Positions 6,222 to 12,256 of a stretch of 13,159 bases of DNA are shown here, piece by piece. How positions within the stretch are numbered: the stretch's first letter is position 1; every line of letters begins with the position of its first letter. Made by a program: the position numbers and the translations under genes. The notes beneath the pieces are model-generated. The model was given only the letters and a program-made list of their open reading frames with translations. It had not been told where the DNA came from and searched no databases. Source of the DNA: an archaeon (GTDB lineage Archaea; Thermoproteota; Nitrososphaeria; Nitrososphaerales; UBA183); assembly GCA_021807225.1 (NCBI GenBank), contig JAKAPI010000014.1, positions 1 to 13,159 of the forward strand, in the 5' to 3' direction.

Positions 6222-6482
6222 TTGGGTAGGAGACGCAAGAAAACCCTTCGAGTGGTCCACAAGACCCTGCCGTCGGTCTTCGCATGCCCTCGATGCGGCT
6301 TGATTTCGATTCGTATCACATCAGAACAAGATCCTGCATCACAAGATTACGTATTTCGCGTCACATGCGGTAACCCCAACTGTCCTTTGCACGCGGGCAG
6401 AGAAATGAGGTACTCGACCAAGAGGGCCAACATAGACGTCTACAATACCTTCGTAGACGACTACGCCAAGGCCGGGGTCTGA
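6222..6482 (+). CDS. elf1: Elf1-family transcription elongation factor (zinc ribbon)
   Basis: An 86-residue protein matching the archaeal/eukaryotic Elf1 (ELOF1) plan. It has a basic N-terminus MGRRRKKTLR, a zinc ribbon with Cys22-x2-Cys25 and Cys49-x4-Cys54, and the C-terminal helix signature NIDVYNTFVDDY, parallel to VDVYSDWIDAC in ELOF1. It should bind RNA polymerase and aid elongation on difficult templates. The start is TTG 6222, fixed because the conserved MGRRR begins exactly there. Its TGA ends one base before the TTG of GGGP synthase, so the two are almost certainly co-transcribed. Confidence 0.85.
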   Translation: MGRRRKKTLRVVHKTLPSVFACPRCGLISIRITSEQDPASQDYVFRVTCGNPNCPLHAGREMRYSTKRANIDVYNTFVDDYAKAGV

Positions 6483-6483
6483 C

Positions 6484-7257
6484 TTGATCGAGCTGGGTCC
6501 AGTAGAGAAATATCTCATTGAAAGGACGAAGCGGGGACCGGTAGTTGCTGCACTGATTGATCCTGAGGACTTCTCCCCAAAGCAAGCTGCCGACACCGCA
6601 GCCAAGACTATAGACGCGGGCGCAGCCCTGATCTTGGTGGGGGGCTCGACTCTGGCCGACCAGGGGAGGCTAGACACCATCGTGAAAGCGGTCCAAAGCC
6701 ACACAAAATCACACGCTGGTCACACCAAATCACACGACGTACCCGTGGTCCTTTTCCCGGGCAACATCACAGGCGTCTCACGACACGCCGACGCCATCCT
6801 TTTCAGTTCCCTTCTGAATTCGACCAATTCTTACTTCATCATAGGAGCTCAGGCCCTTGGAGCAATCGAAGTCTACAAGAGCAAGATCGAGAGCATCCCC
6901 ATGGGGTACCTCGTGTTCGGCAACAGCAGCGCGACGAGCTTCATTGGCCAGGTGAACGCCCTTCCTCCTTCCAAGCCGAACCTTGCCGTGATCTACGCCC
7001 TTGCAGCACAGTATCTTGGGATGAGAACACTGTACTTGGAAGCAGGGAGCGGGTCTGGGGACCCGGTGCCCCCAGAAACCATTCGGGCAGTACGCAAGAC
7101 ATACGACGGCCTGTTGATTGTGGGCGGCGGAATCACCACGCCGGGTTCAGCAGATAAGGCGGCCAAGGCGGGCGCCGATATCCTCGTGGTTGGAAACCTC
7201 CTTCAGACCCTCGGATTCGAAAGGGTCCTGAGGCAGATTGTCGATTCAACTGGCTAG
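6484..7257 (+). CDS. Geranylgeranylglyceryl phosphate synthase
   Basis: A 257-residue TIM-barrel prenyltransferase that joins geranylgeranyl diphosphate to sn-glycerol-1-phosphate, the first committed step of archaeal ether-lipid synthesis. Motifs are LIDPED at 24-29 (Mg and substrate), LVGGST 51-56, LFPGN 90-94, YLEAGSGSG 184-192, IVGGGI 212-217 and VVGNLL 235-240, in the order expected for the PcrB/GGGPS family. The length is normal apart from a His-rich insertion at about residues 71-84, where HTKSH occurs twice seven residues apart, between helix 2 and the LFPGN strand. The start is TTG 6484, directly after the elf1 stop. The cytosolic or membrane-associated enzyme appears intact. Confidence 0.93.
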   Translation: MIELGPVEKYLIERTKRGPVVAALIDPEDFSPKQAADTAAKTIDAGAALILVGGSTLADQGRLDTIVKAVQSHTKSHAGHTKSHDVPVVLFPGNITGVSRHADAILFSSLLNSTNSYFIIGAQALGAIEVYKSKIESIPMGYLVFGNSSATSFIGQVNALPPSKPNLAVIYALAAQYLGMRTLYLEAGSGSGDPVPPETIRAVRKTYDGLLIVGGGITTPGSADKAAKAGADILVVGNLLQTLGFERVLRQIVDSTG

Positions 7258-7383
7258 AGTCGACCACGTCTCACCCGCGCAGGGAGGAGGCCGTCGTAGT
7301 TGTCCCTCGCCATTTGGGCACGACGACGATTAACGAAAGCCAACCCGACCCGACTGAATCAGGCCTTCAGGGTTTGGCAGACG

Positions 7384-7418
7384 CACCCACACTGACATTT
7401 GTGGGTGAAAAACACCCA
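7384..7418 (+). other. Two mutually exclusive hairpins
   Basis: CACCCACA (7384-7391) can pair with TGTGGGTG (7400-7407), or TGGGTG (7402-7407) can pair with CACCCA (7413-7418) over an AAAAA loop. Both stems use the same middle strand, so only one can form. It lies between GGGPS and the 82-residue gene, upstream of that gene's TATA box, so it may belong to the 3' end of the elf1-GGGPS transcript. No metabolite riboswitch class is recognised. Confidence 0.4.
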
Positions 7419-7496
7419 GAGCAGCTAGGATAACCCATGGAACGGAAACGTAATGTCAAACGGCAATTACTTGGACGCCCTTGACGACTTCGGAAT

Positions 7497-7503
7497 CTTA
7501 TAT
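7497..7503 (+). promoter_or_regulatory. TATA-like box of the 82-residue gene
   Basis: A strong TTATAT core is centred 26 bases before ATG 7526, the textbook distance for a leaderless archaeal start. This decides the start codon over the in-frame upstream TTG at 7481. Confidence 0.65.
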
Positions 7504-7525
7504 CACTATTTGGAATGGTGAGTGT

Positions 7526-7774
7526 ATGGCATCAAGATCACACGCCGATGAGGAAAGGTCTAGACTGCAGAAAGCCCTCAAAGGACTCCCAGATTCGAAG
7601 AACCCGGATGAAACCATCCCAGTCAGGAAATCCAGTCTGGAAAACTTGGTTGAAATCTTCGACCACAAGATACGCTCGAGGAATAAGAGCATGCAATACG
7701 AAGCTCTAGTAGAGATAAGGGACTATCTGCAAAAACTCATCGATGAGGGTGTTGGTACTCAAGACGATAGGTAG
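7526..7774 (+). CDS. Hypothetical 82-residue helical protein
   Basis: A small, highly charged protein with no membrane span, signal peptide or cysteines. Predicted helices are near residues 6-20 (ADEERSRLQKALKGL), 35-52 (KSSLENLVEIFDHKIRSR) and 55-74 (SMQYEALVEIRDYLQKLIDE), and the last two could form a helical hairpin. I do not recognise it. ATG 7526 is chosen because the TATA-like box sits 26 bases upstream. A small stem-loop overlaps the stop codon. It appears to be a single-gene transcript. Confidence 0.6.
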   Translation: MASRSHADEERSRLQKALKGLPDSKNPDETIPVRKSSLENLVEIFDHKIRSRNKSMQYEALVEIRDYLQKLIDEGVGTQDDR

Positions 7775-7790
7775 TCCCACTACCGCTTCT
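7770..7790 (+). terminator. Possible terminator of the 82-residue gene
   Basis: GGTAGT (7770-7775) and ACTACC (7779-7784) form a perfect 6-bp stem with a CCC loop overlapping the TAG stop, followed by the pyrimidine-rich GCTTCTTCC. The T-content is modest, so this is weak evidence. Confidence 0.35.
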
Positions 7791-7835
7791 TCCAACTCTT
7801 CGCGGCTGTTCAACTACACTGTCGTTCCTTTCACC

Positions 7836-7994
7836 TTACACCGCCGCCCGCAGTACGAACAACCCAACACCATGGGGCTCGTTTCCCGTTGGTGGTAGAG
7901 GCATGTACCCAATCATGACGACTCCGTCCTCTTTGAACCACTGGAATGGCATCCCGCCCCCTAATGGGAACGATTCTGGGGAGGCTGGCGGCAT
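7836..7994 (-). pseudogene. Degenerate copy of the C-terminus of the 308-residue protein
   Basis: On the minus strand this 52-codon open stretch encodes PFQWFKEDGVVMIGYMPLPP and TGNE, matching PFQGFKEDGLILIGYMPPPP and TGNE near the C-terminus of the neighbouring gene at 8188-9114. About 21 of 28 residues are identical with no gap, and the DNA is similar at a constant offset of 379 bases. Upstream in frame a TAG appears at about 8030 and similarity is lost, so most of the gene is missing. The last 15 residues (EPHGVGLFVLRAAV) also differ. It is best read as the remnant of a tandem duplication; a tiny gene starting at ATG 7994 is possible but unlikely. No other gene was found between 7775 and 8187. 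Confidence 0.65.
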
Positions 7995-8124
7995 CACGCC
8001 AAGGCTAGAGATTCTCGGCTCAGCTGCCGTCTACGGCGATCCCGAGTCCCTCCTGGGGCTTTTTCTTCGAGCACAGCGGCGGGGTACTGATCACTGCCTG
8101 AAGCAGTGGCAGGGTTCATTGTTA

Positions 8125-8159
8125 TCCGAAGGAACCGGTTTCACTTTCGGAGATTTTTC
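8125..8159 (+). other. Hairpin with downstream T-run in the 7775-8187 gap
   Basis: TCCGAA (8125-8130) can pair with TTCGGA (8146-8151), followed by GATTTTTC on the plus strand. A second perfect stem CACTGC/GCAGTG lies at 8092-8108. Neither is attached to a recognised plus-strand gene, and the minus-strand gene ending at 8188 would read them in the wrong order for a T-tail. Their role is unclear. Confidence 0.25.
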
Positions 8160-8187
8160 GACGAGCACGAAACAGTACAAGACACGG

Positions 8188-9114
8188 TTATTCTTTCTCT
8201 TTGTCTGTTATTTTGAACGCCGCCATCCACAGAACCATCACATGAATGTCCCGAACCTCATTGCCCGTGGGAGGCGGAGGCATATACCCAATCAATATCA
8301 GCCCATCTTCTTTGAACCCCTGGAACGGCACCCCACCCCTGATGGGTGAGAGCGTGTCCCGCGCCAGATAGACCTCCTTCGCTTCTGGCTTGAAGATGGT
8401 GGCCCACGCCTTCGACCCCATAATCACATGCGCCGTATCGGGTTTCTTCTGCAGTTCCTTCTGGAAAGGCAAGTCCAAATCCCCAAAAGACAGAACCAGC
8501 TCTTGGCAACTCCCGAACTCGTACGGTGGTGCCTTCGCGTTCCCGGTGGACTGGTTGTGGTCGACATCGGCTGTTATCCTCGCGAACACGGGGCGCAACT
8601 TCGAAGTGGCGCCAGGGTCGCTCGACAGCGTCAGGAGGTTGTTTCCCGCTCCAAGTATCGTGGGGTTTCCAACCGCTTCGAACTTCACCTCAGGCGGACG
8701 CCTCCTGTACCGCAGTCCCATCTGGGCCCCACGCGGCTTGCCCCTCTCGCCACCTTCGACTAGAATCGCTTCGTATCTGACCCCCTGAATCGTGAGGTAG
8801 CCCGCCCACGCAAGCGCATATCGCTCGGCTTCTGAGGGTACGGCCAGGAGCGCCTGCCGGGCTTCTTCGAACCCGAACTCGAGCCTCTCCCGCTTGAATC
8901 CCTGGATATACTGCCCCGAGGGCAGCTCGATCACCGCAAAGGGAGCTTCCTCTCCCCTCCCAGCTACTTGAGCGCTGAATTCCTGGAGAGCGGCCAGCAT
9001 CAGTTTGAGCAACTTCGGGTTATCGTCTAGCTCCGGCAGCCCGGTTTTCGGATTGTCAGCGCTCATCTTTTCGGTCCTTGGCGCGTCTTTGCTTCCTCTT
9101 CCTAGCAGATTCAT
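8188..9114 (-). CDS. Hypothetical 308-residue protein (VPFQGFKEDG family)
   Basis: An unrecognised soluble protein. The N-terminus (1-35) is polar and probably disordered. A helix KLLKLMLAALQEFSAQVAG near 34-52 is followed by an alternating alpha/beta region containing APFAVIELPSGQYIQGF and LAWAGYLTIQGVRYEAILVEGGERGKP, a Pro/Arg-rich stretch LRYRRRPPEVKF, and a C-terminal part with FGDLDLPFQKELQKKP and PFQGFKEDGLILIGYMPPPP. No membrane span or known catalytic motif is seen. The frame is open back to 9303, but that extension overlaps the upstream gene; ATG 9114, four bases after that gene's stop, is the natural start, with ATG 9066 a possible alternative. It forms an operon with the CxxC protein, and its C-terminus is duplicated as a remnant at 7836-7994. 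Confidence 0.65.
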   Translation of the reverse strand: MNLLGRGSKDAPRTEKMSADNPKTGLPELDDNPKLLKLMLAALQEFSAQVAGRGEEAPFAVIELPSGQYIQGFKRERLEFGFEEARQALLAVPSEAERYALAWAGYLTIQGVRYEAILVEGGERGKPRGAQMGLRYRRRPPEVKFEAVGNPTILGAGNNLLTLSSDPGATSKLRPVFARITADVDHNQSTGNAKAPPYEFGSCQELVLSFGDLDLPFQKELQKKPDTAHVIMGSKAWATIFKPEAKEVYLARDTLSPIRGGVPFQGFKEDGLILIGYMPPPPTGNEVRDIHVMVLWMAAFKITDKEKE

Positions 9115-9118
9115 GCTC

Positions 9119-9553
9119 TCAGAACCGTATGTCTCGTCCCTCCGGCTTGAGCTTCGAACAGTCCGGGCAGAGCCACACTGGGATGTTCGCACCATCGAGC
9201 TTAGAGTCCTGGTAATCTTTCTTGAGCCACCCTTTGGTATGACACGAATCACACGCGTAATCATCAGGGGGAGGGTTTGTGCGGGCAGACCCATTTGTGA
9301 CAACGACGTGGGTTCTCACGAGCGTGCCATACATCCCAATTAGGACGTACGCATCCATTTCGCGCTTCTCCTTGAGCGCTGTAGGAGACAACGGGTGGAA
9401 CCGGACAAGCGCCTGCGCGTCGGCGGGTTCGATGTTGGACCGACCACTACCAGTCAATCCTATTACAGCTTGCCGCAATTCCGCGTCGGCTAGATACTGG
9501 CTGACGGGGAAAATCGCAAGTGTAAAGCGATCGTCATCATCCCTCTTATCCAT
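9119..9553 (-). CDS. Hypothetical 144-residue CxxC/CxxC protein
   Basis: A soluble protein with a C-terminal zinc-ribbon-like site: Cys101-x2-Cys104 (ACDSCHTKGW) and Cys129-x2-Cys132 (LCPDCSK). The N-terminal two thirds is mixed alpha/beta (FTLAIFPVSQYLADAELRQAV; EMDAYVLIGMYGTLVRTHVVV). I do not recognise the family. ATG 9553 is chosen: a TATA-like CTTATATG (9586-9593) lies about 37 bases upstream and AAGGAG (9561-9566) sits 7 bases before the ATG, whereas the farther ATG at 9604 is upstream of that TATA box. It is the first gene of an operon with the 308-residue protein. Confidence 0.62.
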   Translation of the reverse strand: MDKRDDDDRFTLAIFPVSQYLADAELRQAVIGLTGSGRSNIEPADAQALVRFHPLSPTALKEKREMDAYVLIGMYGTLVRTHVVVTNGSARTNPPPDDYACDSCHTKGWLKKDYQDSKLDGANIPVWLCPDCSKLKPEGRDIRF

Positions 9554-9585
9554 CACTTCGCTCCTTGGCCTTCCTGAATCGGCTT

Positions 9586-9593
9586 CATATAAG
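9586..9593 (-). promoter_or_regulatory. TATA-like box of the CxxC/308-residue operon
   Basis: CTTATATG on the minus strand, preceded by CCCCC, is about 37 bases from ATG 9553. The short leader then carries AAGGAG, one of the few plausible Shine-Dalgarno motifs in this window. Confidence 0.55.
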
Positions 9594-9665
9594 GGGGGAT
9601 GCACAACGGACGCCCTTGGTTAATCAGAAGGGCAAAAGCGGGTTCCACGAGGTCGGCTAGTTAGC

Positions 9666-10247
9666 ATGGAACTCGGCGGCCAACGAGCGTCTTCTCGATT
9701 GAATTTCGCTGGGCGGAACCCTCGGCTCTTGGTGCCAGCCCTGTTCCTCCTGATCCTCGCGGGGTACGAATTCGCGACCTTCCAAACCTCCGCGTCGTTA
9801 CAATCCACATTCAACCTTCCTTCAGGGGACTACTACCAAATTAGCACGACTCGAAACCCCTCGGATACTATTTCGGGGCAGTTCCACGAGACCTCAGGGC
9901 GCCCCGTGAGTTTCTTCATTTTCACCAGCGCCCAATTCGCCGCCTTCCAGGTGGGCACGTCGTTAGACTCGGTCTACAACATCACTGACTCTGCTTCTTC
10001 GGCCATCTCCTACACTTTCAAGAACCAAGACACTTTCTATCTCGTATTCAGGCACGGAAGCGGCCTGCTCAACACCACAGAAACCGTTTACTTCCAACGA
10101 ACATACACGGCGAGTGATTCGCTGAGGGCAACACTCGCATTCGTCTTCCTCATCTTCGGAGCCCTCAACTTGGTTCTCGCATTCATCAAACGCAAGCCGA
10201 AAGCCGTCGCGCCGCCTCCTCAGCCGAACGAAACCACTTCGCAGTAA
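9666..10247 (+). CDS. Two-span membrane protein with an extracytoplasmic beta domain
   Basis: A 193-residue protein. A basic N-terminus precedes a first span at about 20-38 (LLVPALFLLILAGYEFATF). Residues 40-150 form a Ser/Thr-rich, beta-strand-rich domain with no cysteines (ISGQFHETSGRPVSFFIF; ISYTFKNQDTFYLVFRHGSG; ETVYFQRTYTA). A second span at about 154-173 (ATLAFVFLIFGALNLVLAFI) is followed by a short KRKPK tail rich in Pro. The strand pattern recalls GOLD/emp24-like beta-sandwich domains, but I cannot confirm that. Positive charges on both ends predict both termini inside. It is divergent from the CxxC operon, with GTTAATC (9619-9625) as a weak TATA candidate. Confidence 0.7.
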   Translation: MELGGQRASSRLNFAGRNPRLLVPALFLLILAGYEFATFQTSASLQSTFNLPSGDYYQISTTRNPSDTISGQFHETSGRPVSFFIFTSAQFAAFQVGTSLDSVYNITDSASSAISYTFKNQDTFYLVFRHGSGLLNTTETVYFQRTYTASDSLRATLAFVFLIFGALNLVLAFIKRKPKAVAPPPQPNETTSQ

Positions 10248-10256
10248 CAGAGTCGG

Positions 10257-11048
10257 TTATGGCCGAGGCACGGTGACTTCCCCTAGCTGTACCTGATTTT
10301 TAGTCAGAACACCGACATACAGCGGCCCCCTGGCTCTGATGAAACGCTCGACCCGCCACCCCGTCCCGGTGACGATCTCTTCCATCTCTCTTGGCGAGAC
10401 CAGCAGGTAGTCGAACCACTCCCCCACATGGGCCCTGTATCTTATCCGCATCCTAATCTGTCCCGCCATCCTTCCCCTGGCCCTGTTCCAGCGCTGATAC
10501 CGGAGATGGTCTGGGTTGTCAGTCTTGTACGGGTCCACGCTCGAGCAGATGATGACGGCGTCCTTGGACGTCATGGCCCACAGTTTCTTCAGCAGGCGTC
10601 TCGCCTTGTTCCTGTTGCCGAAGAGACCAAAATTGTTGCCATACATGATCACGGTTTCGAACGACCCAGAGGCGAAGGCGATATCTTCGAACGCCATCAG
10701 GCGCGTCCTCCTGATGCCCCGGGCCCTGGCCACTCTGAGGGCGAGCGGCGAGCTGTCGACACCGAGTACTTCGAGTTTTCTATACCTCTGCAGATAGAGC
10801 GCCACCCTACCCGCGCCGCATCCGACGTCGAGGACTCTGCCCTTTGCGAAGACGATTCCCTTCCTCTCGACGGAGTCCCAGTCTTTCAGCGGGGCGAAGT
10901 ACCCCTGGGGGAGGGTCTCGGAGGGGTCGATTAGGCCGTCCTCCCTTTCCACGGTCTCGTGCCCCTCGCGTCGAGTGAAGTAGTCCCAGACCTCGTGGCC
11001 GTAGGCGTCGGCGTCGACACGTCTCAACAGGGTAGGAGCACTGCCCAC
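10257..11048 (-). CDS. Class I SAM-dependent methyltransferase
   Basis: A 263-residue Rossmann-fold methyltransferase. Motif I VLDVGCGAGRVALYL at 72-86 binds SAM, the acidic motif is VLGVDSSPLAL at about 94-104, motif II/III FEDIAFASGSFETVIMYGNNFGL follows at 120-142, and a post-motif segment DAVIICSSVDPYKTDNPDH near 163-181 completes the core. The C-terminal beta region (WFDYLLVSPREMEEIVTGTGWRVERFI) is typical of small-molecule methyltransferases, but the substrate cannot be told. The start is GTG 11048. It diverges from the HAD phosphatase with about 85 bases between, too short for more than facing promoters. Confidence 0.85.
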   Translation of the reverse strand: MGSAPTLLRRVDADAYGHEVWDYFTRREGHETVEREDGLIDPSETLPQGYFAPLKDWDSVERKGIVFAKGRVLDVGCGAGRVALYLQRYRKLEVLGVDSSPLALRVARARGIRRTRLMAFEDIAFASGSFETVIMYGNNFGLFGNRNKARRLLKKLWAMTSKDAVIICSSVDPYKTDNPDHLRYQRWNRARGRMAGQIRMRIRYRAHVGEWFDYLLVSPREMEEIVTGTGWRVERFIRARGPLYVGVLTKNQVQLGEVTVPRP

Positions 11049-11133
11049 GACGCTATCAACCTTGACCCGAGGGGTCGTCCGCTCCGCCAGCCTCGACTAC
11101 ACGCTTTTCCGTCGTCAATCTCGCACCGCCGCC

Positions 11134-11790
11134 ATGGGCACCTCCGGGGTGATGTTCGACTGGGACGGGGTCCTGATGGATTCCCTCGGGGCGAGCTTCA
11201 ACGTCTACAACAAGATCTTCGCCAAGCTCGGAGTCAGAGAGCTCACAAAGGCGGAGTTTCTCGAGTTCCAGAGCCCTAACTGGTACGAGTTCTATGAGAG
11301 AATAGGGCTCCCCGAACGCTTTTGGAAAGCGGCCGACGACGACTGGTTGAATCTCTACGACGAGGAGAAGCCCGACCTGCACCCCGACGCTATGAGGTGC
11401 CTCGCCACCCTGAAGGGGCGTGGGTTCAGGCTCGCCCTCGTTTCCAATGGCTCGAGGGACAGGGTCACGGAGGAGCTCGAGAGGCTGGGGGTGCGGCCTT
11501 TCTTCGACTCCGTCGAGTTCGGTGCGGAGAAGGAACACCTCAAGCCGTCGCCCTACATGCTAGTGAAGACCCTGGACAGACTGGGGCTGACGCCGCCACA
11601 AGCGGTCTATGTCGGTGACTCTCCCGCGGACGTCCAGGCCGCGAAGAACGCCCGGGTCCCTTCGATTGCCCTGGCCAGGGGACCGATCCAAGCGGGGAGG
11701 CTCAGGGCAGAGAACCCCGATCATATGTTCGGGGGCCTAGAGGAGATGACGAGCTTCCTGGCTGACGGCGCGGCCGAACCAGGCCCCTGA
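11134..11790 (+). CDS. HAD-superfamily phosphatase (phosphoglycolate phosphatase-like)
   Basis: A 218-residue haloacid-dehalogenase-type hydrolase. Motif I is FDWDGVLMDS with nucleophile Asp9 and general acid Asp11; motif II is LVSNGS near 104-109; motif III is the Lys in HLKPSPYM near 137; motif IV is VYVGDSPADVQAAKNA near 159-174. An alpha-helical cap of subtype C1 (about 20-85) lies between motifs I and II, as in phosphoglycolate phosphatase and beta-phosphoglucomutase relatives. Asp in place of the usual Asp-Leu-Asp spacing is met by DWD, so catalysis should be intact. ATG 11134 is chosen because motif I begins six residues later; the frame is open back to 11062 without conserved sequence. 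The substrate is not determined. Confidence 0.85.
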   Translation: MGTSGVMFDWDGVLMDSLGASFNVYNKIFAKLGVRELTKAEFLEFQSPNWYEFYERIGLPERFWKAADDDWLNLYDEEKPDLHPDAMRCLATLKGRGFRLALVSNGSRDRVTEELERLGVRPFFDSVEFGAEKEHLKPSPYMLVKTLDRLGLTPPQAVYVGDSPADVQAAKNARVPSIALARGPIQAGRLRAENPDHMFGGLEEMTSFLADGAAEPGP

Positions 11791-11854
11791 AGACGGAAAG
11801 GAACCCAAAGCCCCGAACAGTTAAGAATCGAGTTCGGTCGGTGCCGTCCCGAGT

Positions 11855-11941
11855 GCCACGGTGGCTCAGTGGCTAGAGCGCCACCTTGGTAAGCGCCGCC
11901 CAAACAGGTGGATGTCGTGGGTCCGAATCCCACCCGTGGCT
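11855..11941 (+). tRNA. tRNA-Thr(GGT) with a 14-base intron
   Basis: A full cloverleaf: acceptor GCCACGG/CCGTGGC, D-stem GCTC/GAGC, anticodon stem CCACC (11881-11885)/GGTGG (11907-11911), variable ATGTC, T-stem GTGGG/CCCAC with loop TCCGAAT. Anticodon GGT is at 11888-11890 with T33 and A37. The intron is 11892-11905 at the canonical 37/38 site: TTGG (32-35) pairs with CCAA in the intron, leaving three-base bulges on both sides, a proper bulge-helix-bulge splice motif. The discriminator is T at 11941, as expected for archaeal tRNA-Thr, and CCA is not encoded. Mature length is 73. TTAAGA at 11821-11826 may be the TATA element. Confidence 0.93.
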
Positions 11942-11956
11942 CTCTTCATCTCGCGA

Positions 11957-11974
11957 ACGTCGAAGTTCCGACGT
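11957..11974. other. Inverted repeat between the two convergent tRNA genes
   Basis: ACGTCG (11957-11962) and CGACGT (11969-11974) form a perfect 6-bp stem with a 6-base loop, located between the 3' ends of the tRNA genes. It may aid termination or processing, or be chance. Confidence 0.3.
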
Positions 11975-11991
11975 AGAGGCCGCCTGAAGGT

Positions 11992-12143
11992 TGGTGCCGA
12001 GGGGGGGATTCGCGCCCCCGACCTCTGGACCCGGCGGGAACGCCCCGCCTCGGGTTCCCCAGATCACTCTTCCCAGCCCAGGATTATGAGTTTCACCCTC
12101 GCGGGTGTAGCCTGGTGCCATAACTAGGCTAGGCCACCTCGGC
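11992..12143 (-). tRNA. Long tRNA gene with probable two introns, tentatively tRNA-Pro(GGG)
   Basis: Both ends are clear: acceptor GCCGAGG (12143-12137) pairs with CCTCGGC (12002-11996), followed by A73 and an encoded CCA (11994-11992). D-arm is GCCT, AGCCTAGTTA, TGGC; variable is AGGTC (12024-12020); T-stem is GGGGG/CCCCC. Between D-stem and variable loop are 92 bases where 18 are expected. One consistent model has 26=C12082, anticodon stem CTGGG (12081-12077)/TCCAG (12029-12025), loop CTGGGA plus G with anticodon GGG (12074-12072), and introns 12116-12083 (34 bases) and 12070-12031 (40 bases). The first fits a relaxed bulge-helix-bulge (TATG/CATA, flanked by CCTAG/CTGGG). The second does not show a clean one. 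The elbow is odd: T54T55 read CG and G18 is A. TTTTATC (12167-12173) is a good TATA element about 27 bases upstream. Identity is uncertain; it could also be decaying. Confidence 0.65.
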
Positions 12144-12165
12144 ACTGCCCGCCGTCTGACCCTGG

Positions 12166-12175
12166 GGATAAAAGG
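12166..12175 (-). promoter_or_regulatory. TATA-like box of the minus-strand tRNA
   Basis: CCTTTTATCC on the minus strand is centred about 27 bases before the first tRNA base (12143), which supports transcription of the unusual tRNA. Confidence 0.5.
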
Positions 12176-12217
12176 CTCATCACGAAGGCGGATGGAGGCC
12201 TCCTGCCCCCAGCAACG

Positions 12218-12225
12218 CTTAATAT
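12218..12225 (+). promoter_or_regulatory. TATA-like box of the 41-residue gene
   Basis: CTTAATAT is centred about 29 bases before an in-frame TTG (12251) and 35 before ATG 12257, so a leader of zero to eight bases is expected. Confidence 0.5.
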
Positions 12226-12256
12226 CGGACGCGGGCTCGCGCCCTTCGGGTTGCAC

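Noticed and set aside
7384..7418. Known metabolite riboswitch
   Set aside because: No conserved riboswitch core is recognisable and the element lies downstream of GGGPS.
7903..8349. A 148-codon open frame on the plus strand
   Set aside because: It runs antisense through the duplicated remnant and the C-terminal end of the real minus-strand gene; its two similar segments are mirror images of the conserved protein tail.
9115..9303. N-terminal extension of the 308-residue protein to 9303
   Set aside because: It overlaps the CxxC gene in another frame, has a composition unlike the rest, and an ATG at 9114 immediately follows the upstream stop.
11861..12127. An 88-codon frame over the tRNA region
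   Set aside because: It is a translation of the tRNA-Thr gene and the opposite-strand tRNA.
11855..12143. tRNA genes as an integration site
   Set aside because: No integrase gene and no repeated tRNA 3' end were seen in the window.
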